In this document: in pieces, positions 27,209 through 34,443 of the stretch
How positions within the stretch are numbered: the first letter of the stretch is position 1
How the letters are laid out: each line of letters starts with the position of its first letter
Origin: Pseudomonas sp. B33.4
GTDB lineage: Bacteria; Pseudomonadota; Gammaproteobacteria; Pseudomonadales; Pseudomonadaceae
NCBI RefSeq assembly: GCF_034555375.1
Contig: NZ_CP140706.1
Location: 5,486,001-5,550,000, forward strand
Reading direction: 5' to 3'
DNA length: 64,000 nt
Notes under the pieces: model-generated
What the model was told of the DNA's origin: nothing
The model's database searches: none
Seen by the model: the letters and a program-made list of their open reading frames with translations, nothing else
Position numbers and translations under genes: made by a program

Positions 27209-27601
27209 TCAAACTTCTTTTTCTTCGTTGCTCGCTTTGGTCGCTGCCTGTGCGATCAGGGCGTCGAGCATCTGCGCAATGACCTTCTGCTGGACCTTCG
27301 AAAGCTCATTGATGGACTGCAGCCGTCGATACCACGTCGAGGTCAAGCTGCGTCTGGGCGTCTCCGTGTAAGAGGGAACGCCGAGCAGGTCTTCAACAGG
27401 CACGCGAAGCGCAAATGCCATCTTCACCAGCGTCGTGACCGGCATGCTGCGCGTGCCCTCCTCGTAGCCCTGAAAGGTTTGCCGGGAAAGACCTAAAGCC
27501 CGTGCAAACCGAGTCTGTGTGATCTCGTGCACTGTGCGTAAGTGAGCAATGCGACTGCCCATCGCCACCAGAAAATCGCGATCCTCATTGGAAACACTCA
27601 T
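27209..27601 (-). CDS. XRE-family helix-turn-helix regulator
   Basis: The HTH, about residues 10-65, reads MGSRIAHLRTVHEITQTRFA then LGLSRQTFQGYEEGTRSMP. A ~60-residue helical C-terminal extension is rich in Gln and Ala. The start is placed at ATG 27601 (130 residues); the frame is open back to an ATG at 27688 (159 residues), but the extra residues do not belong to the HTH fold. No strong RBS supports either choice. It is divergent from the bacteriocin gene and upstream of the SymE-type gene on the same strand, so it may control either. Confidence 0.82.
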   Translation of the reverse strand: MSVSNEDRDFLVAMGSRIAHLRTVHEITQTRFARALGLSRQTFQGYEEGTRSMPVTTLVKMAFALRVPVEDLLGVPSYTETPRRSLTSTWYRRLQSINELSKVQQKVIAQMLDALIAQAATKASNEEKEV

Positions 27602-27974
27602 GACAATGGCCGACTGAAAATAGAGTTGATTGGCAACGGACTCATCCTTTTCATCTGAAATCCATCCTGGAAAAACAACAGAAAACATCCTCAGGTAAAG
27701 GCGCGTAAGTTGTCGACCTGAAAAATCTGTAGGAAAAATTCAGACGCGCCCTCCATCCAAAGCGAAAGACTACAAGCACGAAACACCGTTGGCTCATCTG
27801 AACCAATCGCCAATCAACAGTCTGAGAGAGCGCTGTAGGAAACGAGTCCGATTCAGGTACGAATTGGATTTTTTGTAAAACCACCCGCCTGAAACTCACC
27901 CCATCGGTTTGCCCGAATCCCCCATTGACCGACAAGCTTCCCTGGCTCGATTCAAAGCCATACAGGGAGTTGGC
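27602..27974. other. 373-nt divergent intergenic region between XRE regulator and bacteriocin
   Basis: No protein-like ORF fits here apart from possible short N-terminal extensions of the two neighbours. It must contain both promoters. Palindromic traces include CTGAA...TTCAG around 27718-27743, but no exact LexA box and no recognisable PrtN P-boxes. A 14-nt direct repeat, TGGCTCGATTCAAA, occurs twice (about 27947 and 27976), once upstream of and once just inside the bacteriocin start. Confidence 0.5.
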
Positions 27975-29222
27975 ATGGCTCGATTCAAATCTCTCTTCGA
28001 TGAAGATTGGCCTTGGGAACGTCCGAGATGGAACGGCTCGTGGGCCGCTTGGAATCCGCCTCCCCCGCCGGAGCCGGTGTACGTCGAAAAGGATGAATGG
28101 CCAACGCCCAAGCCCCGCGAAGATCAGGTATTCGCCAAGTCCTGCACTGTGGATAACTGGTGCCGAACGGACGCCGGTACGGCACCCGAACCCGCCAGCA
28201 ACTTCGGCAAGGTCATGGTCGCCGGCGCCATGCTCTTGCCCTCTGCCAGCACCGCTGTCGCGACAGCGATAGGCGCCGATCTGGCCTTGGGGCGTGTGGC
28301 GGGCGGCGGGATTCTGCAACAGCGCCTCAACTGGGCAATTCGCGGCGCTGCTGGGCCGGCCAGCGTGTTCGTCCTCGGGATGCTGCCGACCCGCATGGGC
28401 GACGGCACGCTGCACACCGACGAACAACTGCGCCGCATGAGCCGCGCCGCCACTCGTGTGCGCTTCCAGTTTCGGCGTGATGCCGAAGGGGTCATGCAGG
28501 TTTACGGCATCCACTCCGGCGCCTCGGGCGATGACTCGGTGCGTACTGTCAAAGTCGAGTGGAATACCGACAAGACTGCGATGGAGGCCAAGCTCAACGG
28601 CATTACCATTTTGTGGACGCCGCAGCGCGGGCCACTCGGTTCAATGCCGCCGCTGGTTTATCCCGAACACGGCGAGCAACTGAACACGATCCTTGTTCAT
28701 CCGATTCCAGAAAACACTGATACCCAGATAGAAGGCCTGCCCGGCAAGGACATTACTGCCGAGGATTGTATTCTGGTGTTCCCGGCGGACACGGGGCTTA
28801 AGTCGCTGTATGTGGTGTTTTCGAAACCGGCCAGACTGACGCCGGGTACGGTGACGGGGGTTGGTGAGGATGTATCCGGGGTATGGTTGGAACATGCCCG
28901 GACTGGATCTGGCGCACCAATCCCAACCACTATTGCCGACTCACTGAGAGGGCGCGAATACTCTACTTTTGATTCATTCAGACGAGCCTTCTGGACCGCG
29001 GTCTCGAGAGATGGTGCGGTAGCCGGGCAGTTTAGCGATGACAGCTTGGAACGTATGCGCAACGGGAAGGCACCGCGAGCTCGCTTGATGGATACGGCGG
29101 GCAAGAGGATCTCTCACGAGATTCACCATGTGGAACTGATATCCGAAGGCGGCGAGGTCTATAACGTTGATAACCTGCGGATCCACACGCCAAAAAATCA
29201 CGTCGAATTACACCAAGAATAG
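27975..29222 (+). CDS. S-type pyocin-like bacteriocin with colicin E9-type HNH DNase domain
   Basis: A 415-residue toxin. The start is the ATG at 27975 behind AGGGAG; an upstream TTG (27909) has no RBS. Residues 1-55 are Trp- and Pro-rich (NPPPPPEP at 27-34). Residues 78-112 are a Gly/Ala-rich hydrophobic stretch, and about 140-290 match the pyocin S translocation domain. Residues 331-415 are an HNH nuclease like colicin E9: FDSFRRAFW, GKAPRAR, R378, E382, H384-H385, H409 and H413 correspond to the E9 catalytic and zinc residues. No receptor-binding domain is visible, which is unusual. Five immunity genes follow, the first after 8 nt. Confidence 0.93.
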   Translation: MARFKSLFDEDWPWERPRWNGSWAAWNPPPPPEPVYVEKDEWPTPKPREDQVFAKSCTVDNWCRTDAGTAPEPASNFGKVMVAGAMLLPSASTAVATAIGADLALGRVAGGGILQQRLNWAIRGAAGPASVFVLGMLPTRMGDGTLHTDEQLRRMSRAATRVRFQFRRDAEGVMQVYGIHSGASGDDSVRTVKVEWNTDKTAMEAKLNGITILWTPQRGPLGSMPPLVYPEHGEQLNTILVHPIPENTDTQIEGLPGKDITAEDCILVFPADTGLKSLYVVFSKPARLTPGTVTGVGEDVSGVWLEHARTGSGAPIPTTIADSLRGREYSTFDSFRRAFWTAVSRDGAVAGQFSDDSLERMRNGKAPRARLMDTAGKRISHEIHHVELISEGGEVYNVDNLRIHTPKNHVELHQE

Positions 29223-29230
29223 GGAACAGC

Positions 29231-29500
29231 ATGAGCGATCCATTCATCAAGCGCAGCTTTTCGGACTACACCGAACATGACTTCGTTGAATTCGTGGACG
29301 AGATTAGAAAAGAAGATAAGGCGCCCACTGATGAGCGTGCAGATGTTTTAGTGCGGCACTTCAACTCTATTGTTGGACATCCAAGCGGGATGGACCTTAT
29401 TTACTATCCAGAACCCGGAGCTGACACGTCGTCCGCTGGTATAGCTCGTACAGTCGCAGCATGGCGTGCAGCCAACGGACTGCCTGGTTTCAAGCAATAG
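29231..29500 (+). CDS. Colicin E2/E8/E9-type immunity protein 1 (presumed cognate)
   Basis: An 89-residue immunity protein of the Im2/Im8/Im9 family: FSDYTEHDFVEFVDEI at the N-terminus, then GHPSGMDLIYYP and VAAWRAANGLPGFKQ. The DLIYYP helix III (Im9 D51, Y54, Y55) is intact. It begins 8 nt after the bacteriocin stop behind AGGGA. By position it is the likely cognate inhibitor of the DNase. Confidence 0.95.
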   Translation: MSDPFIKRSFSDYTEHDFVEFVDEIRKEDKAPTDERADVLVRHFNSIVGHPSGMDLIYYPEPGADTSSAGIARTVAAWRAANGLPGFKQ

Positions 29501-29562
29501 GTATCGATCGCAAAATATGATCTCTCCTTTTACCAAAAACAGTATTTCGGAGTACACCGAGG
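29486..29562 (+). repeat. Duplicated immunity-gene junction, copy A
   Basis: A 77-nt block spanning the end of immunity gene 1, the spacer and the start of gene 2. It is repeated 597 nt downstream at 30083-30159 with three substitutions. It marks a recent duplication or recombination inside the immunity array. Confidence 0.92.
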
Positions 29563-29786
29563 CAGAATTTCTGCGTTTTATGCAGGAGATTCGAACAGCC
29601 AATAAAAATGCTTCTGACGATGTGCTTGACCCGATGTTAGATCACTTTTGCAGCATCACCGAACATCCAGATGGAACGGACTTGATCTACTACCCAGAAG
29701 ATGGGGCAGATAACTCCAACGAAGCAATCATCGAAACCGTGAAAAAGTGGCGAGCAGCGAATGGACTTCCGGGCTTCAAGCAATAA
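29517..29786 (+). CDS. Colicin-type immunity protein 2
   Basis: An 89-residue Im2/Im9-family protein starting MISPFTKNSISEYTEAEFLR at ATG 29517; an in-frame ATG at 29466 would run into immunity gene 1 and is rejected. It retains EHPDGTDLIYYP and KKWRAANGLPGFKQ. The specificity segment between (residues ~25-45) differs strongly from gene 1. It follows gene 1 by 16 nt. It probably protects against a related DNase bacteriocin, not the local one. Confidence 0.93.
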   Translation: MISPFTKNSISEYTEAEFLRFMQEIRTANKNASDDVLDPMLDHFCSITEHPDGTDLIYYPEDGADNSNEAIIETVKKWRAANGLPGFKQ

Positions 29787-29842
29787 GCACCGGGCTCTAA
29801 TGACCCCGAAGCAAGATGTAAATGTCCACAGGGAAGATAGAA

Positions 29843-30097
29843 ATGGCTACTAGAGAGAATTTTTCGGATTACACGGAACAAGAGTTCATTGAGCTGCTTG
29901 AGCGCATCATGGGAAACGATGAAACCGAGGAGGAAGAAAGCAGACTCGTATTTCACTTTAATTCTATTTGCGGACATCCCGAAGGATCCGATTTGATTTT
30001 CTATCCGGCCGAGGATGCCGATGACTCTGCGAAAGGCATCACCGAAACCGTGAAAGAGTGGCGCACCGCCAATGGACTTCCGGGTTTCAAGCAATAG
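29843..30097 (+). CDS. Colicin-type immunity protein 3
   Basis: An 84-residue Im-family protein, MATRENFSDYTEQEF. ATG 29843 is preferred over 29822 because AGGGAAG precedes it at good distance. It has a very acidic helix II region (NDETEEEES). Helix III reads DLIFYP, so the Tyr equivalent to Im9 Y54 is Phe. It ends KEWRTANGLPGFKQ. Orphan immunity by position, or specific for another toxin. Confidence 0.92.
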   Translation: MATRENFSDYTEQEFIELLERIMGNDETEEEESRLVFHFNSICGHPEGSDLIFYPAEDADDSAKGITETVKEWRTANGLPGFKQ

Positions 30098-30159
30098 GTA
30101 TCGAACGCAAAATATGCTCTCTCCTTTTACCAAAAGCAGTATTTCGGAGTACACCGAGG
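30083..30159 (+). repeat. Duplicated immunity-gene junction, copy B
   Basis: Second copy of the 77-nt block at 29486-29562 (three substitutions), spanning the end of immunity gene 3, the spacer and the start of gene 4. Confidence 0.92.
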
Positions 30160-30389
30160 GCGAGTTCGTCGCGCTGCTGGAAGAGCTCGCCAAAGAAGAT
30201 GAAGAAGCTGAAAACGATGATCGTGCTGACATGCTGCTGTTGCACTTCGAGAAAATCAATGAGCACCCAGCAGGTTCGGACCTGATCTACTATCCAGAGT
30301 CTGGAGCGGATAACTCCCCCGAGGGTGTAATGCGAATTGTGAAAGACTGGCGAGCGGCGCAGGGATTGCCAGGGTTCAAGGGTGCTTGA
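30114..30389 (+). CDS. Colicin-type immunity protein 4
   Basis: A 91-residue Im-family protein, MLSPFTKSSISEYTEGEFVA. The first 17 residues nearly repeat those of immunity protein 2, since its start lies in the duplicated block. The specificity region (AKEDEEAENDDRADMLLLH) is different. Helix III DLIYYP is intact. It ends GLPGFKGA, slightly unlike the others. 16 nt after gene 3. Confidence 0.93.
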   Translation: MLSPFTKSSISEYTEGEFVALLEELAKEDEEAENDDRADMLLLHFEKINEHPAGSDLIYYPESGADNSPEGVMRIVKDWRAAQGLPGFKGA

Positions 30390-30514
30390 CAACTCGCCGC
30401 TTCATAGAGACGCGTCGCCCGATCAACAGCCGGGACCTGAGCAGGTTTCCAGGACTTCGATAAATTACGGGTTAGCACGCCAAGAACTTACTTATTTTTA
30501 GCAGAGGTGACAAC

Positions 30515-30772
30515 TTGGCCAAGAAAATTTCTGACTATAGGGAAGAGCAATTTATTTATCTGCTGCAGCAAATATTCATATCCAACACGGACGGTACGTC
30601 AGAGACAGTGCTGGCGGATATGTTAGATAACTTCAGTGAGCTGGCCGAACATCCCGCGGGCACTGACTTGATCTATTGGCCAGAGGATGGGGCGCAATGC
30701 TCCCCTGAAGGCATAACGGCGACCGTAAAAGAATGGCGCGCCGCGAATGGACTGCCTGGGTTTAAGCAATAA
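30515..30772 (+). CDS. Colicin-type immunity protein 5
   Basis: An 85-residue Im-family protein beginning at TTG 30515 (KKISDYREEQFIYLL), supported by AGAGGTG six nt before it. Helix III reads DLIYWP: the Tyr equivalent to Im9 Y55 is Trp. It ends KEWRAANGLPGFKQ. It is set apart from gene 4 by 125 nt without an ORF, so it may have its own promoter or be an older insertion. Confidence 0.9.
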   Translation: MAKKISDYREEQFIYLLQQIFISNTDGTSETVLADMLDNFSELAEHPAGTDLIYWPEDGAQCSPEGITATVKEWRAANGLPGFKQ

Positions 30773-30854
30773 GTACTAATTTACACCTCGAGATGATCAC
30801 CGAACTTGTGGCGAGGGGATAAAGCTCCTCACCACAAGGCTATGTCTGACCTAC

Positions 30855-31952
30855 TCACGACAGAGCTAACAACCCCTTCGCCCAGATCTGCCGAGTCCGC
30901 AGCCCCACTATCGCCCGCCAATCCGGATCAGCCGGATAAAACTGCTCCAACAAATTCACTTTGATCCCCCTCCCTGTCGCATCCAGCGGATCACCATGCA
31001 GATGCAACCAATGGTCATCGCGCAAATGCCGATGCACATCCGGCCCCGGATACGTCCCGCACTCGATCACGAACGGCATCAACTGCACGCCCGGTAAAGC
31101 ATTGAGCAACGCCTGCGAGGTGTACCCCGTAGCCGTCGCAGCCACTCCGGTTTCGCTCAAGGTATCGGCGCCGGTGTGCAGCGTGTAAAGCCATGGGCCA
31201 TAAATCGCCTGGGCTTGCGCCAGTGCCGGATAAGGCGCCCGGGTGATGGTCAGCAACATCGGATGGCCGTATTCGCCAGCGCCGGTGTGCAAATCAAAAC
31301 ACATCACGGTTTCAGCGCCAGCCAGATGCGTTTCGATGATTTGATGCAGCGTGCGGTTCGACCAACTCGGCGCACGGCCACCGTAAAACAGTCCATCGGG
31401 ATGACTGTGCTGACCGCCCTCGACAATCGACATCACTGCCGGCCAGCCATGTTCGTTGATTTGTGCATCGAGCAAGGCATCGGCGCGTTGGCGCTCGGGG
31501 CCGTGCAAATCGGTGCAGGCGTAGATTTCATGCAGTGCAGCGTAAGCGCGGTTGTCCGGCAACGGTCCGGCGAAATCGAGGTGATTGCGGTTGAGGTCGA
31601 TGTTGTCTTCGTTGACCCGACGCAGCCATGCGGTGCCCCATGGGTTGATCAGGTGAACCATGACCACCGCGACATCCCTGGGCAGCGAACCCGGTACGAA
31701 GTTTTTCAGCCAATCGATCTGACAATCCGAGCCGTAATAGCCCTCGACCCCGTGCGTGCCGCTGAGCGCTACCAGCCGACGTTTGGCCTGTGGATCACCG
31801 AGCACGGCGACGTCGGTGCTCAGGGGCTCACCGAATGGCCCGCAACGCGGATGTACGTAGGAAGTGAGCGCGGCTCCGGCGGCATTGGCGGCGGTGATGA
31901 ACTGTTCGCGTTGATCGCGGTAGCTGGATTCGGTGGGGAACTCGCTGTGCAT
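30855..31952 (-). CDS. DUF2817 family protein (M14-like metallopeptidase fold)
   Basis: A 365-residue protein starting MHSEFPTESSYRDQREQF; the frame stays open upstream through a REPIN, which is rejected. Motifs SGTHGVEGYYGSDCQIDWLK, NEDNIDLNRNHLDF and FDLHTGAGEYG provide His/Glu/Asn/His residues in an order like zinc carboxypeptidases of the M14/succinylglutamate-desuccinylase fold. No signal peptide, so cytoplasmic. Substrate unknown. It stands alone, convergent with the immunity genes. Confidence 0.85.
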   Translation of the reverse strand: MHSEFPTESSYRDQREQFITAANAAGAALTSYVHPRCGPFGEPLSTDVAVLGDPQAKRRLVALSGTHGVEGYYGSDCQIDWLKNFVPGSLPRDVAVVMVHLINPWGTAWLRRVNEDNIDLNRNHLDFAGPLPDNRAYAALHEIYACTDLHGPERQRADALLDAQINEHGWPAVMSIVEGGQHSHPDGLFYGGRAPSWSNRTLHQIIETHLAGAETVMCFDLHTGAGEYGHPMLLTITRAPYPALAQAQAIYGPWLYTLHTGADTLSETGVAATATGYTSQALLNALPGVQLMPFVIECGTYPGPDVHRHLRDDHWLHLHGDPLDATGRGIKVNLLEQFYPADPDWRAIVGLRTRQIWAKGLLALS

Positions 31953-31978
31953 TCTTGGCCTCTTGTTGGTTTTGTATT

Positions 31979-32067
31979 TGTGGGAGCGAGCCTGCTCGCG
32001 AAGGCGCGGTGCATCCAACATTTTGGTTGCCTGACACGCCGCATTCGCGAGCAGGCTCGCTCCCACA
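31979..32067. repeat. REPIN (TGTGGGAGCGAGC variant)
   Basis: An inverted REP pair with arms TGTGGGAGCGAGCCTGCTCG and complement, a sequence variant of the TGTAGGAGTGAGC family. A second copy is at 41039-41128. It lies between divergent DUF2817 and ggt. Confidence 0.92.
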
Positions 32068-32214
32068 GGGGCTTTGTCTCAGTTCAATAGATTTGCGGTT
32101 GACCCTAGCGAACATCCGCCCCGAAAAGAAAGACAAAAATGCCCACCGGTTTGCGTCGCGACCGAGCGGTCGATAAAGTCCCTCAGACTTTTATCCCACG
32201 GACGGAGAGCCCGC

Positions 32215-34047
32215 GTGTTTTCAGCCTTGCCCTTGAGCCGCTTTCGCCTGCCTGCCCTGACGCTGATCATCAGCGCCCTGACCCTCACCGCGTGCAACGC
32301 CCCGCCCTCCTCGACCTTGCCGCTGGCACCGGAAGCTGCGTCCGGTTTCCGCACCGATCTGCAAACCCGCCACGCCAGCAAACACATGGCCGCCGCTGCC
32401 AATCCCTTGGCTGCTGAAGCCGGTCGGGAGATGCTGCGTCAGGGCGGTTCGGCGATTGATGCGGCGATTGCGATGCAAGCGGTGCTGACCCTGGTTGAGC
32501 CGCAATCGTCCGGGATCGGTGGCGGCGCGATGATCGTGTTGTGGGACGGTAAACAGGTGCGCACGTATGACGGCCGCGAAACCGCACCGGCCGGCGCCAC
32601 CGAGAAGCTGTTCTTGCGTGCCGATGGCCAGCCGATGTCGTTCCCGCAGGCGCAGATCGGCGGTCGCTCGGTCGGTACGCCGGGCGTGTTGCGCGCGCTG
32701 GAGATGGCGCATAAACAACACGGTCGCCTGCCGTGGGCGAAGCTATTTGAACCTGCGATCAAACTGTCCGAGCAAGGCTTTGCGATCTCTGCGCGTCTGC
32801 ACTCGCTGCTGGAATCAGATCCTGTCATCCGCAAGTCGCCTGACATGGCCAAGTACTTCCTCAATGCCGATGGCAGCGTCAAAGCCGTCGGCACGCGCCT
32901 GCAAAACCCGGCGCTGGCCGCAGTGCTCAAACGCATTGCCAATGAAGGCGCGGACGCGCTGTACAAAGGCCCGATCGCTGAAGAAATCGTCGCCAAGGTT
33001 CAGGGCCACGCCAACCCCGGCAGCCTGTCGCTGAACGATCTGCAGCGCTATCAGGCCAAGGAGCGTGCGCCGCTGTGCACCGATTACAAGCGCTGGCAGG
33101 TTTGCGGCATGCCACCACCGTCGTCGGGCGGGATCGCCGTGGCGCAGATTCTCGGCACATTGCAGGCGCTGGAAACCCGCGATCCACGCTTGTCACTGAC
33201 GCCGCTCAAACCGGTGAAGACCGACAAACCGGCCGGGATTGAACCGGATCCGCAAGCCGTGCATCTGATCGCCGAAGCCGAACGTCTGGCCTACGCCGAC
33301 CGTGCGCAATACGTCGCCGACACCGACTTCGTGCCGGTGCCGGTCAAAGGCCTGGTCGACCCGGGTTATCTCGCCAGCCGCGCCAGCCTGATCGGCGAGC
33401 GCAGCATGGGCAGCGCCAAACCGGGCACACCGCCGGGCGTGCAGGTCGCCTACGCCCCGGACCGTTCGCCGCTGCGCATCTCCACCTCGCAAGTGGTCGC
33501 GGTGGATGACCTCGGCGGCGCCGTGTCGATGACCACCACCATCGAGGCCGCATTCGGCTCGCACCTGATGGTTCAGGGTTTTCTGCTCAACAACCAGATG
33601 ACCGACTTCTCGTTCATCCCCGAAGAGAACGGCCAGAAAGTCGCCAACCGCGTCGAACCCGGCAAACGCCCGCGCTCGTCGATGGCGCCAACGCTGATCT
33701 TCGATCGCGCCAGCGGCGAATTCGTCGCTACGGTCGGCTCGCCGGGCGGTTCGCAAATCATCGAGTACGTGGCGAAAACCACCGTCGGCCTGCTCGACTG
33801 GAACCTCGACCCGCAAAGCGCCATCAGCCTGCCCAACTTCGGCAGCCGCAATGGCCCGACCGAACTGGAACAAGGCCAATTCAGCCCGGCGCTGATTCAG
33901 GCACTGAAAGACAAAGGGCATGCGGTGAATGAAATCGACATGACCAGCGGCACCCAGGCCATCGTGCGGGTCAAGGATGCGCAGGGGAAGGCGTCGCTGG
34001 AGGGTGGCGCGGATCCACGGCGTGAAGGCGAAGCGTTGGGGGATTGA
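32215..34047 (+). CDS. ggt: Gamma-glutamyltransferase
   Basis: Cleaves the gamma-glutamyl bond of glutathione and transfers it to water or amino acids. The GTG at 32215, behind GGAGAG, gives 610 residues; the longer frame runs into the REPIN. The signal peptide ends in a lipobox-like LTLTAC. The large-subunit part has the GGSAIDAAIAMQ and SSGIGGGAMIVLWDG motifs. The nucleophile of the small subunit is likely the Thr in RISTSQVVAVDD (about residue 422), and LLNNQMTDFS follows. The precursor should self-cleave there. Confidence 0.93.
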   Translation: MFSALPLSRFRLPALTLIISALTLTACNAPPSSTLPLAPEAASGFRTDLQTRHASKHMAAAANPLAAEAGREMLRQGGSAIDAAIAMQAVLTLVEPQSSGIGGGAMIVLWDGKQVRTYDGRETAPAGATEKLFLRADGQPMSFPQAQIGGRSVGTPGVLRALEMAHKQHGRLPWAKLFEPAIKLSEQGFAISARLHSLLESDPVIRKSPDMAKYFLNADGSVKAVGTRLQNPALAAVLKRIANEGADALYKGPIAEEIVAKVQGHANPGSLSLNDLQRYQAKERAPLCTDYKRWQVCGMPPPSSGGIAVAQILGTLQALETRDPRLSLTPLKPVKTDKPAGIEPDPQAVHLIAEAERLAYADRAQYVADTDFVPVPVKGLVDPGYLASRASLIGERSMGSAKPGTPPGVQVAYAPDRSPLRISTSQVVAVDDLGGAVSMTTTIEAAFGSHLMVQGFLLNNQMTDFSFIPEENGQKVANRVEPGKRPRSSMAPTLIFDRASGEFVATVGSPGGSQIIEYVAKTTVGLLDWNLDPQSAISLPNFGSRNGPTELEQGQFSPALIQALKDKGHAVNEIDMTSGTQAIVRVKDAQGKASLEGGADPRREGEALGD

Positions 34048-34064
34048 GGCTAGGACGCAAAGAG

Positions 34065-34092
34065 AAAAGGCTTACCGTGAGGTAGGCCTTTT
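34065..34092 (+). terminator. Terminator after ggt
   Basis: AAAAGGCTTACC pairs with GGTAGGCCTTTT (one mismatch) around GTGA, 18 nt after the ggt stop. The paired A and T ends make it likely bidirectional. Confidence 0.82.
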
Positions 34093-34199
34093 GCTTAGCA
34101 CACCGCGTATTTCAAATCGGGATGTTTAAAAGCTGCGAGGTAAACAGAGAACCGTCCCACAAGGTTTTCAGGTTGTCCGTCGGACGTCAGCTCTCTAGC

Positions 34200-34440
34200 C
34201 TGTACTCGTCGCTGCCAATTCAGTGACCGGGATTGGAAACCCCGAGTAGAACCGAGCGCACAAGCGCCTTTCATAACGTATCCTTGCGCACCTTCATGGT
34301 GTGCACTCCGTTATGGCGGCTGTGCGCGGGAGACCTTCGGGTCAACCGGGTTCTCCGTTCCCCGGGTTTCCAACCTGCGTACAGCTGCCACCTATTCGTT
34401 CGGAAACCGAATCGGCCAGCTCCTATCCTGATCGGAGAAC
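34200..34440 (+). ncRNA. Highly structured leader RNA upstream of the DUF6124 gene
   Basis: A ~240-nt region with nested complementarity just before the DUF6124 start. The outer stem CTGTAC (34200) pairs with GTACAG (34379). A second, TTGGAAACCC (34233), pairs with GGGTTTCCAA (34364). Inside them GCGCACA (34256) pairs with TGTGCGC (34321), and CATAACG (34272) with CGTTATG (34309). The innermost hairpin is TGCGCACC / GGTGTGCA (34285-34305), and GGAGA / TCTCC flanks a GACC-TTCG-GGTC tetraloop. A last hairpin, ATTCG/CGAAT, precedes the RBS. The region 34093-34199 shows nothing recognisable. I do not know a named RNA family for it; it could be a riboregulator or an independent ncRNA. Confidence 0.6.
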
Positions 34441-34443
34441 ACC

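Noticed and set aside
27727..27743. Possible LexA (SOS) box CTGTAGGAAAAATTCAG upstream of the bacteriocin
   Set aside because: The CTG and CAG half-sites are 11 nt apart, not the required 10, and the inner bases do not fit the consensus.
27840..27885. Possible PrtN P-box (ATTG...GT) upstream of the bacteriocin
   Set aside because: Only a single loose match (ATTGGATTTTTTGT) with wrong spacing; known P-boxes occur as several tandem units.
34200..34440. Integron attC site or group II intron in the structured region
   Set aside because: No RYYYAAC/GTTRRRY core pair of an attC, no domain V motif and no reverse transcriptase or integrase gene nearby.
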